Assembly (NCBI RefSeq): GCF_001039355.2
Contig: NW_019775398.1
Span: 160,580-224,579, forward strand
DNA: 64,000 nt
Source of the DNA: Lingula anatina
Taxonomy: Eukaryota > Brachiopoda > Lingulata > Lingulida > Lingulidae
Reading direction: 5' to 3'
A program made the position numbers and the translations under genes. Below, one piece after another: positions 12,900 to 24,600 of the stretch. The number at the start of each line of letters is the position of its first letter. The stretch's first letter is position 1. The notes under the pieces are model-generated. The model did not search any database, was not told the DNA's origin, and worked only from the letters and a program-made list of their open reading frames with translations.

Positions 12900-15800
12900 T
12901 ACTTCACATATGGCACCTTTTCTATCAGTCACACACAGTGAGTCTGGTTCTCAGTATAGATCACCTAAGATTTATCAACCGCTGCCTCGATTGGTTATCA
13001 TGCACATCAATGCTTCCCTAAAGACTAAATTGACGTCACTAACACACTGGGCTCTACAAGGGCTGGGATAGGGGGGCGACTTCCTAGACATTTCTCCACA
13101 AAAATATTGAAAGGAAACAGGCCAAAAGCTTTATAATACAGGTGTACGAGGTATGCTATTAAGTTCTTCAGTTCTTAGAATAGATGTATACAAGAAGTCT
13201 GCAATTTTGTTATAAATCATTCACCATTGTTAAGTGAGACAAGTGTAAGTGTAAAGGGGCACATTAATTTACAGTGCAATTGTTACAGCTTAACTATTCA
13301 TTAGTAAGCAGAAAGCTTTAGTTATGATTTCTAACAATCCCCACCACTAGGTATGGAATGCCACTCTACTGTTATTATGGTGATGGGTTACACAAAGAGT
13401 GATCAGCCTTGCACCTTAAAACAGACAATGGTAACCAAATACTCGAGATGAGATACCTAATTATGTAGTATGGTTCAGATTATAAGTGTGTTAGTTCTGT
13501 AAATGGCCTTTAAAAGTAATTTCATATTTGTGTGTGAACTACAGGAATGACAGTCAGGTAAAGGGTGTGCAACTAACTCATATTTGTACAGGTCTTAAAA
13601 TGTTGAGTTTCAAACTTTTACACAAATAAGTAAAAGCTGCTATGACCACCAACTTCATATCTTTTTAATGCATTACAGCTATTAAAAAAGCTGTTATTTA
13701 CAACTATAAGCTCTTTTCACAGCATCAATTGATTCTGAAAATCCAACAACTCTGATTTTCCTAACATACGTTGGTAAAAAAAGTTTATCTCCCACATCAA
13801 ATTTACCATAGAAGGGCTCCATAAAATTCATTTCAGTAATCTCCACAATGCCTCTGGTCCAGCGTGGGAGGATGGATCAATACTCCACCTTTATAATATT
13901 TCCTCCATCCAACATATAAGGTCCAAAATCTTATAATTCACTCTTCTTTTCAATATCTGTTTAATGTCAGTATTACAGGGAATGGGCTTGTTTCAAAATT
14001 TAATAGCCGTTTTCAGCCAATCACCCTCCATGTGAATTATCAGTGTCTGTAGCTTTATTGACAAACCAAACACAGATTAGAAACTAAGAGTCTCTATCTT
14101 ACTGATACGTCAATTTACACAGAAAGTGAATTTCATCAATTTATCCACATTGTGCCGAGATGTATTATTCCTGTGATTAGCTTCTCATTACAGATATTAC
14201 CTTTTAGTACAGTGATGCAATATGTTATGTGATTATTAATATAAAATAATATAAAGTTACCATAGATATATACTGTAGTCTGCTGTGGTTTATTAGCAAC
14301 ACAAGCCCCTCCACAAGATGGCATATTTTTGCTAACGACATCCATCATGCCACTGACAGTGAATTCTGTTCAAAAATCAATAAAAATCAAAGGCCTTAAT
14401 GGAAATAGATTGTCAATAAATGCTGTCCTAACTGTCATATGCATGCACAAATTATATCATGAGTGAAGTATAAACAAATACACTTATTAACAAACAAGTA
14501 CATAAGTGTTATTTAAATTCTTATCTTAAATGAATTTACACTTAATTTACCACGACCTACTCAGAAATCTGAAGTCATGTACTCTAAAAATTTTTGAGTA
14601 CAATTCTCATCTACCAATAAAATAACAGAATGTTAATGAAAATTATTTACAGGTTGCACTTTTTTCTTTTTAATTCCAATTTCTACTAAGTGTAGAACAT
14701 ACAAGAAACAAACCACACTTAATGGAATGTTTGCTGTTTTCCACTGAAACAGATACAAATATAACATACTGAATTTATCAAGCACATTACCATTCTTATT
14801 AACACAGATGCTAAAAACTGTAATAACTTGTACATTTTGTAATTTAATAAATGAATCTGCTTAACATACCTAAAAATCATGAGGTACTATTTGGTCAACA
14901 TATTTTGTCTTTGAATAAAAAAAAAATATTAGTAATGCATTTCGTGAGAAGTGACTCAAGGCACGTATTGTTTGTCCAAGGTATGAGAGCTTAACCACAT
15001 GCCTCAGCTGTCACAAATATTGCCAGTTCCTTATCAGAAACAGATGTAATCTTACAAAATACACACTTTTGTTGATCTGTTCAACTTGACACTTTTTTCT
15101 CTATGAAAAACCATCTTAAAATATTCTGTTATGCTTAACACTTAATGTTTTATTCAGTAAAAGCAAGCCCATAGGGAAGGAGAGTGGCTGTTCAACAAAG
15201 GGTTACAAAGAACCACCCTTTTGGCCAAAAAAAAAGTCCACTTTGTATAAAAATTTGATTTAATCTAGGTTCTTAGCCATTACTCATGTTGGGGGAGCAT
15301 AAAGGGTAAAAGGTCCCCTTCTTCAGAAAAAAAACCTTCTTAGAAATTGCTGACTACAGGTCTAAAAAAAGCACTCAATCTGTCATTGGTTAATGCAAAT
15401 ATCTTAAAAGATATATGTTGGGGTATCTTCTATTCATAATCAAGAATAATGAACTGTGTTTTGCTTTGTTCTGTCCAATCAATATGTCTGTCTACCTGCA
15501 ACTTAACACTATTGCAACACCTGACAGAAGACTCCATCATTCCCAGTGTCTACATGACACTCTGCACACCTGCAAAGTAGCACTGACCACATGCTTACAG
15601 ATGAAAAATTACACAAAGTTCAGATGATAGTTAAAGAAAATGAGAGATGTTTGATTACTATTTTTGTCAATTTTTTCATGCACTTACTGGTAAAAATGAG
15701 AGATAATTAAGACAAAAATATTGCAGAATGAGCAGTAGCATGTTTACATTAAAACATCCAATTACTGTTCTATTGATAGTAATATTAAACATTTGTTAAC

Positions 15801-17485
15801 AATGACTTAGTTTTAGATTACTTTGTATTCCTTTATGTTGTGTGGTTGATGATTCCAAGAAAATTGATTTTAGATCATCCATAAATTCCTGACTGAACTC
15901 AGTTATAAATACAATAATCAATACAGAGCATGTTTGTGAGTACTGAACATTACAAAACAGTGTTGCTTTGTGTAAATACCTTTGACTGAATGATGAATAT
16001 TTGTCTAAGATCTAATTGTATTAGCTTAAAATCCCTTATGCAAATTCATATTCTTATTTCTAATTAAGAGTAAATTGAACAGTGTTACAATTTTAACTTG
16101 ACTGTCCTTACATGCAAAACAACTAACACCTATGAGAAGTTCTAATGTTATTTAACCAACACCCAATAAAGACCTGACACAATTCAACCCACACCCATAA
16201 AAGATATATTGAAAACTCAAATGGTCATTCTCAGAAGTTAATTTCCTTGAGCTCAAGAAGTATTAATGGCAACTATTACACTACCGCCCATAACCTTCCC
16301 CCTTTATGTGCCCTTAGAGTTAAATATAGGGAGTGCTAGTTTCAAGACACACAAGGCATTTCACATTACCCTAATAGATTGTTCCAAGCTTGAAATAAAA
16401 GACATCAGACTGCAATTCCTTTTGTAATCGAGCAGATTGCTCCATAACATAACCACATGATCAGTGTCAGCAGTCCTTATTGAATTGTGTAGAATATGCA
16501 TGTGCATTGGATCCTAGGTTCTTCAGAGTTAACAGTACTGTAAAAAAAAACATGTCCAGCAGTTTACAGACCTTTCTAACATTTGTGATTAGCATAGTAA
16601 ACTTAAATCATATATACAAGTGAAGTTCAAATGTGACAAGAAGATACATATGGAAATTCATGGATGGAGATCATTGAAGCTGACCCAACTTGACTCTGAA
16701 ACACAGGCTACTTTTCCCTTATGTCAGTGTATCATCTTGGGACCACAAATCTACTTACATAGAATTAATATGACCCAAAAATTTCATACACCTTATTTAT
16801 TCCTACTCAGTAAGTTTCATCAAACATTATCATCTGAGGCCTATAACTTAATAGATTATTTCTGACATGTACTGAACTTGCTTATAGAATATTTAAATTA
16901 TCTTTTTTAGGTTGTACTAATCAAAACACAATTTTGGGCAACCAATCAATTTCATTCCATCTCAGTGTTAACAGTGGTGTAATAGAATCAGCTGGTCTCT
17001 GCATCCTCCACATTCTTGTTATCCAGTTATCTAACACAAGAATGGGATAATAGTACACCAGAGGGACAAAACCTGTTCTCAGTAACAACTAGATCCTCTG
17101 CTGAAATTTGATTACCAAGCCATCTGTATTGAGAGGTTGTATACAGCTTAATTTATTCCCTGCATGACCAATTCTGTTTAGAAGATAAGAAAATAATTGT
17201 CCTCTAAACTCAACTGTTTGGGTTTACATGAACATTGGTCATCTTAACAGGGATTAAAATTAAATAGAATAAATCTGCTCATAAAACATTTGTATGTATA
17301 TGAATGCATGTGCATGTAGGGTAGATCAAGAGAGTGAAAAGAATGAGTGTTGCATTAGAATGGATTAGGGCATAAACAATGAGTAGATTTAAATAAAAAT
17401 TATTCACTTCAGAAAAACAAGGAAAAAATCCCATACAATGAGCACAGTATGGTCTCTGAACTACTGTGTATTAAGTGTAATTACG
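12900..17485. other. Spacer, no gene recognised
   Basis: AT-rich sequence of about 4.6 kb upstream of PHM. Open frames are short and show no domain or convincing exon structure. It may hold PHM promoter sequence near its left end. Confidence 0.55.
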
Positions 17486-18769
17486 TATGCATTTTAATTT
17501 GTGTGAATTGAAAGTTAAGGCTCATTCCCATTGAAACTATTGGTCTACAGAGATTGACCCAACTCTGCAGGGACTCTTGCTGAATGCAATCAGTTTAACA
17601 GATTAACCTGTCTCCTCGTTTCCAACGTACTGATATAATTAATCACCAGCTTTTCCATATTCTATACAATGCCAGGAGGCATTCTAATTTGTTGAACTGA
17701 TTGCATTCAGCAACAGTCCCCATGAAGTTGGATCCACCTAAGTAGTTGGATCCACAATAGCCAATGTGGCAATTATATCAATGTGGCAATTCTACGTACT
17801 TGATATAAAAGGCACTTCTAAAATCAATCCCACATTAGGATATAACCAATGCGTCCTTGACATTTTGACACAAAAAATACATAAAATTGCTTTCAGAAAA
17901 GGTTCATGTTTTCAGCATGTTTTATTTTAAAACCCATCTCTTGTATTTTCCCAATCTCTTGTATTATTAGAATAAGAAATTCTATTTAATTTCCATTGGT
18001 AAGTAACATGGGAGTTTTCCAGTTAAAATGTACATTTTCAAGTTAACATTGGAGTGTTCCATCAGGTGTTATGTTTGACAAAAAATTAGTCTGATTGTGA
18101 TGACCAAATTGAAGGCCTATTGTTACTGGCCAACTATACAAATCAATATATGTTTAAAACCTTAGTTGTTTACTGTCGAAGGAGGAAACACACAGCAGAT
18201 ATACTCACTTTTTTTCAATATTCTTTTTACACTGAAATTATATGTTGTTGTTTTTGTTTATTAAAATTGAAAAAGGCTATCATAAGCATGTCTCACATTC
18301 TTGTCATGTGTCCACAAGAATCAGAATGAAACTTAAGAATCAGAAGCCTCAAATCACAAAGGTGCAGGTTTAATAATGCGTTCTATCATTTCTCATCTCA
18401 GTGCTATCAAATGTGCTTGAAGAATGCGTATGCTCATCACTGACTTTATATTTTTCTTTTTTCAATTTAATAATTTCATTTATATTTTTGATTTATCTAA
18501 CAGTGCAGAGGGCCTTAGTAAAGAAATGCAACACAAGACATCCCTGCATGTGTAACTAATGGGTTAACCCTACAAGGATTCCTGTTCAAGTAATGGTAAG
18601 AGGCCAGTGGAATTCTAGCAAAGCCCCCCATAGCTGGTGCAAATGGCATTCCAGTTAAATACAAATTGATTTTGAACCTACGCTGTGATGCATATCAAAA
18701 TTGCAGCTTGTCTGTGGTTGTTTGATACCAATATACAGTCTTTGTAGTTTTCATCAAAGGTTTTTCTCA

Positions 18770-18780
<11 letters not shown>
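17486..18780. repeat. Direct duplication, copy 1
   Basis: About 1.3 kb nearly identical to 18886-20180, offset by 1400 bases. Differences are a few substitutions and small indels. The two copies are separated by a short unique tail and an N at 18884. Probably two alleles placed in tandem by the assembler, though a true recent duplication is possible. No gene was recognised inside. Confidence 0.9.
17553..17737. repeat. Inverted-repeat element inside the duplication
   Basis: The arm at 17570-17600 (core TTGCTGAATGCAATCAG) and the arm at 17691-17720 (core CTGATTGCATTCAGCAA) are reverse complements over about 30 bases with about two mismatches. Weaker similarity extends outward. It is a compact MITE-like structure of about 185 bp. 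The second copy of the duplication repeats it near 18953-19137, and a diverged single arm is at 29325-29352. Confidence 0.6.
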
Positions 18781-18806
<26 letters not shown>

Positions 18807-18883
18807 GATTCTTATATGGCGCCTTACATTCTATCTCAAGGCGCCTTACAATAATGGCTAATATACTAAAATCATTAAAATGA
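18781..18883. repeat. (AAT)n tract plus truncated dispersed element
   Basis: An AAT run is followed by a stretch in which GGCGCCTTACA occurs twice about 25 bases apart. It is cut off by the N at 18884. The same place in the second duplication copy has only an AT run, so this is an insertion difference between the two copies. Confidence 0.6.
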
Positions 18884-18885
18884 NC

Positions 18886-20180
18886 TATGCATTTTAATTT
18901 GTGTGAATTGAAAGTTAAGGCTCATTCCCATTGAAACTATTGGTCTACAGAGATTGACCCAACTCTGCAGGGACTCTTGCTGAATGCAATCAGTTTAACA
19001 GATTAACCTGTCTCCTCGTTTCCAACGTACTAGTATAATTAATCACCAGCTTTTCTATATTCTATACAATGCCAGGAGGCATTCTAATTTGTTGAACTGA
19101 TTGCATTCAGCAACAGTCCCCATGAAGTTGGATCCACCTAAGTAGTTGGATCCACAATAGCCAATGTGGCAATTATATCAATGTGGCAATTCTATGTACT
19201 TGATATAAAAGGCACTTCTAAAATCAATCCCACATTAGGATATAACCAATGCGTCCTTGACATTTTGACACAAAAAAAACATAAAATTGCTTTCAGAAAA
19301 GGTTCATGTTTTCAGCATGTTTTGTTTTAAAACCCATCTCTTGTATTTTCCCAATCTCTTGTATTATTAGAATAAGAAATTCTATTTAATTTCCATTGGT
19401 AAGTAACATGGGAGTTTTCCAGTTAAAATGTACATTTTCAAGTTAACATTGGAGTGTTCCATCAGGTGTTATGTTTGACAAAAAATTAGTCTGATTGTGA
19501 TGACCAAATTGAAGGCCTATTGTTACTGGCCAACTATACAAATCAATATATGTTTTAAACCTTAATTGTTTACTGTCAAAGAAGGAAACACACTGCAGAT
19601 ATGCTCACTATTTTCAATATTCTTTTTACACTGAAATTATATATGTTGTTGTTTTTGTTTATTAAAATTGAAAAAGGCTGTCATAAGCATGTCTCACATT
19701 CTTGTCATGTGTCCACAAGAATCAGAATGAAACTTAAGAATCAGAAGCCTCAAATCACAAAGGTGCAGGTTTAATAATGCGTTCTATCATTTCTCATCTC
19801 AGTGCTATCAAATGTGCTTGAAGAATGCGTATACTCATCACTGACTTTATATTTTTCTTTTTTCAATTTAATAATTTCATTTATATTTTTGATTTATCTG
19901 ACAGTGCAGAGGGCCTTAGTAAAGAAATGCAACACAAGACATCCCTGCATGTGTAACTAATGGTTAACCCTACAAGGATTCCTGTTCAAGTAATGGTAAG
20001 AGGCCAGTGGAATTCTAGCAAAGCCCCCCATAGCTGGTGCAAATGGCATTCCAGTTAAATACAAATTGATTTTGAACCTACGCTGTGATGCATATCAAAA
20101 TTGCAGCTTGTCTGTGGTTGTTTGATACCAATATACAGTCTTTGTAGTTTTCATCAAAGGTTTTTCTCTATTATATATAT
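18886..20180. repeat. Direct duplication, copy 2
   Basis: The partner of 17486-18780. It begins directly after the N at 18884 and ends in an AT microsatellite at about 20173-20196 instead of the AAT tract of copy 1. Sequence to the right (20200-21600) is unique spacer with no recognisable gene. Confidence 0.9.
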
Positions 20181-20199
20181 ATATATATATATATAATAA

Positions 20200-21615
20200 A
20201 GATTGTGTGAAAATAGGGCTAAAAGGCTTGTTTTTGTTTTGACTTTCATAAGGAATAGATTTGTGATCCATATCTGCTTTATTCTACTTTGTAGGAAAAT
20301 TTAGATGGGCAATGAAGACAAAAAAACCGAGAACAAATGATATCATTGAAAAAGCAACCCCCAGAACTAAGGTTACTGCCTACAAACTTGTCAATTCCAA
20401 GAATACAGGTTGAAAGATAGAAGGAAAATTGGGTAAGGGTGGAACCCCTTGAAACATCTACACCCATATTATCACAAATTATTAACAAAATCAGTTATAT
20501 TCTGCTACAATTTATTCACTTAGATGTAATCTAGTTAGTTGTGCAGATACATGATCAAACTCAATGCTGTAGTTGAGCTAGTCCTCTCAACCACAGTATG
20601 GTTCAACAATACTTAAAAACTCCTTCATAATGTATATGTAAAATGTATGAATACCATCAAAAGAACATAACATTATTAAAATTGTCAAAAAATATATAAG
20701 TGTAGCAATTGTGCAACAATATGTCATTTGTTTCCCATTAATTAAAGAGTAAATGCAGTGTATTGACCATTAGATATGCCCAAGATTAGCTCGAGAACTT
20801 TCACTTTTATATCAATCATTTTTAAGCATCAAGTATTACTTATTTTGATTCATTACTTGTCCTTGTCCACTTTTCTTGTTGTCAAAACAGTCCCATTAAA
20901 ATATAGCATGGTATACTATTGAGCAAAATCATATTTTGACTTAGAAATATTAGAAAATTGCAACCCATTGATGCCACAGCGCATTCCTCAAGTTTGTAAT
21001 ATGACAAAAACATTCAGTCTAGTAGTCTGTGAAGATAGTACATTTTGCATAGAATTGGAAGAGCAGCACTTTGATGTACATAAATACATACAATACAAAA
21101 AAAAAAAATAATTATTCTTTATAATAAAACAATTAGAAAATTTTCAACTTTAGTAAATTCAAATTTAAATATTCAAATTCATATTCACCTTGTACCTGAA
21201 AACAAATCCATTTGAAACTATAACAATCTATTTACCTTGGTAAAAGTATTTGTAAAATATTGGCAATGTATTTCAGTTAAGTTAAAAATGTACATGTATG
21301 TTGTAAGAAAAATTTGACACAGAAAATATGTTAACAAAAGTACTTATTACTTTGGTAGACATAATCTCATTCCATTTAATATGATTTCATCCAAATGGAT
21401 AAATTAAACAATTTCGCATTAACAATATATATTTACTTGGAACTTAGAAAAAAGAATTATTTCAAAGATACAGTATTAAAGTTTACATAAGCCTTGGTCT
21501 TCAAGCTAGATCACAATCTAGTTCACCTTGCACCTTTTAATATGTTCTCCTTTTTTTATCAAATGCTAGCTTGTTATCTGTCCATAATATTTTGCTAGTC
21601 TAACATGTCATGCTT
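20200..21615. other. Spacer / possible HOGA1 3' UTR
   Basis: AT-rich sequence following the HOGA1 stop codon on the minus strand. No protein-like frame was seen. Confidence 0.5.
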
Positions 21616-24600
21616 TTACAACAAACCATTGTCCTGGAAGTCCTTTTTGATTTTGTTGACATCCTCTTCACTGAGAGGCTGTAGAGGAGAGCGCGTGGGT
21701 CCTCCATAGTAGCCATACCACTCCATAGCAGCCTTCATGCCAGGGACACCATACTTCCTTGTTACCTGTGAGGAATTGACAAAAATATTATGATTTCTTT
21801 TACCTGAATCTTTTTTTTTTTCATTTGGACAACAAAAAATCCATAAATACACAAGAAAGTTAGCATTACAAAACCAACCAGATCAATTACAAACAAGATA
21901 CAATAGAATTTCATGTTTTGCTTTTGTTATGATATTATTCTATATTCATTATATTCTTTTGGGATCTTTTCCTGATTTTTTTGAAATACAAACTGTAATG
22001 GAAAAACTTTCAATTGTGTCAGGTAGGTGGTTTTTACTTTTATCTAAAACGTTATTATAATCTCAACAAGACAAAACATAAATCATTATGATAAAAGTCT
22101 CTCTTTGCAGTATCTGAATACATTGGTTTTTTGATCATGCATGAATTAAGTACTTATACATAAGGAATCACATTCAATAAAAAGAACAGAAACACACTAT
22201 ATGCATTTGATGTCACACTTTTAAAAATTCATTATGAATAAAAATTCACAATAAAAAGTACACCGTGAAAAAAGAAAGTAAATGGCAAAACATACGTCTG
22301 TGTTGGGAACTATCAGCCTGTGCTGTAGGGTTAGGGCTTCTTTCTGCTGGCCTTGTTCAAATAAGGTCTGTACATCACACACCTCCTGCCCCACTACATT
22401 AGCTAAGGCACAGATTCCACCCGAACAACCTGAAAAAAAAATACATGATACTCATACTTTTTGTTTGTTAGGAATATGGTACAAGAACAAGGGACTATAA
22501 CATACTCAGTCTTGCCACATCATAACATCAAGAACACATTTCTTACAAAAAGATCTGTGCTTTTATTAATGTTGCAATTAAACTGCAAAACTAAGTTAAG
22601 CCCCCATTGACATTCAATGACACTAAAACAATTATAGTTATAATGCATGTCAGTGTTAACAAGGGTGAGGAGTATAGTTTCAAAGGAAAGGGCTAAGAAG
22701 CAAACTTTTACTATCACTGCATTATGCAATAAATCTTTTCAGCAAATTGATGTTTCAATTACTTCTCTCAGTTGCTGTAGCATTTAATTAATTGAATAAT
22801 GAGAAAGATCATTTATTAACTATGCAGATGTTTAAAAAACAATATCTATTCAATGAATTTAAACTAGTTTAGCTGGGTTATAAAGGAAAGAGCCCCATCA
22901 AGTAACCATTCAGTATTAGGCTACTGGATAGTAAATATCAAACTACTAAAAAAATTCAGAGAAAATACAATATACATGTAGTCACAAATGACATTTATAT
23001 ATAATTTTTCTAGTTTTTTTTTTTTTTTTTTTTTTTTACTAAAATCAGATGGTAAATTATGTTTCAATTACACAAATAATCCTTGCTGCTATTTTGAAAT
23101 ACTATGTCACTGACATATGCTGTTCCGAACTTCTCCATATAAAGGTATGCTATGCCCATATATGGTGGCATAACCATGTGTGTTTGTGTACAACACATCA
23201 ATAGAAAACTAGGTCACTGTATGTAAACAATGGATATATAGGTCAAATTGAGGATACATTGTGCAGACCCCGTTGTTCTCACTGGGACCCAACCATGGAC
23301 AACTAATATCATCAGCTGATGGAATCGACCAAAAACCTTATTCTTGCTGACTGGTCCTGATTAAATTTGCCATATATGGGCTGGCAAGTAAAGGTCCCTT
23401 TTTTCAGCCAAGCTACCCTAGGGGTGGTTAACTCATTTTTCAAAAAACCTCACAAAATTATTATAATTTATACATCAATATCTAACTGATTATGTTGATA
23501 TAATACAGACACATAACACAGTCAGTTTTAGTATATTAACCATACAATATATTCATATATATAACTCCCAATTAAAAAATTTGGAATTAATGGAGAATAC
23601 TACCTGTGTCCTCAAATAATGGGCAATGCCATTCTTTCTTTTATAATCAAAAATAAGGCTGACATAATCAATGTATATAGCACTAGGTCTGCCTGACTTG
23701 TGATCCAGTGCTGCATATGTGTGCTACTCTTCGTACCAGCAGTCAAGGCAGTGGCAGACCTCTTCCTGCAGAAGGCCATCAGAGCAGGATTCTGAGTACC
23801 ATCTCAGGAGCGTTGACAAAACCTGTCTCTATTGCAAAACACTGTGCAGCATCAACAACATGGATGAACTAGAAATGCCAGACTTCACCAAACCCTGGAA
23901 GCATGGCAACATCATCTTCATAGTAGAAGAGAAGAAAATCTATGCCAGTAAAGCTATACTGTCTATGTGGTCTCCAATGATGGATGCTATGTTTTCACAT
24001 GATTTTGTGGAGAAGGAAGCAAAAGAGATCCCCCTACCTGGGAAGAACTATAATGATATGGCTGAACTGATGGCTGTCATCCACCCACCTCTCAAGCCTA
24101 TAGATGGTAAGCATCATATATATGGATACTAAAATATTGTTACTGAATGAAGGGCTGTTTATAATCTGTAATACTTGGATGTAGGGTTACAGCAAAACAC
24201 TATCTGATGGTATTGATTTTCACTGTTATGAAATGCTGCAACATCCATCATACAACACTTATAACAGAACTCAATGTATCTTTCTTTATTACAATTCAGC
24301 ACACTGCGCATTCACTTTATTCTTATTTTACCATTATGTATAAATCTAGTATGCCATTAAAAACAATGTTCTATGACCAACTGTGTATATGTCTCCAAAA
24401 GGCTGAGACAACAAAAATATTAGACAAAACATCAATAATGCACATTTGCAATCGTATTTTCATACTCAGCTATTGATCAGGTCTCTACATCATATTAAAG
24501 TACATTTTCTCTCATCAATCTAATTAATCTTGGATATATAGGCATATGCACAGCTTTTTTCTTTTCTTCTTTTATCTTTTGCTTATGAAGTGACTTGGTA

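Noticed and set aside
14136-14348. Minus-strand 70-codon frame with a Cys-rich start and a possible donor near 14257
   Set aside because: No recognisable domain, no partner exons and no acceptor found. It may be chance in AT-rich spacer.
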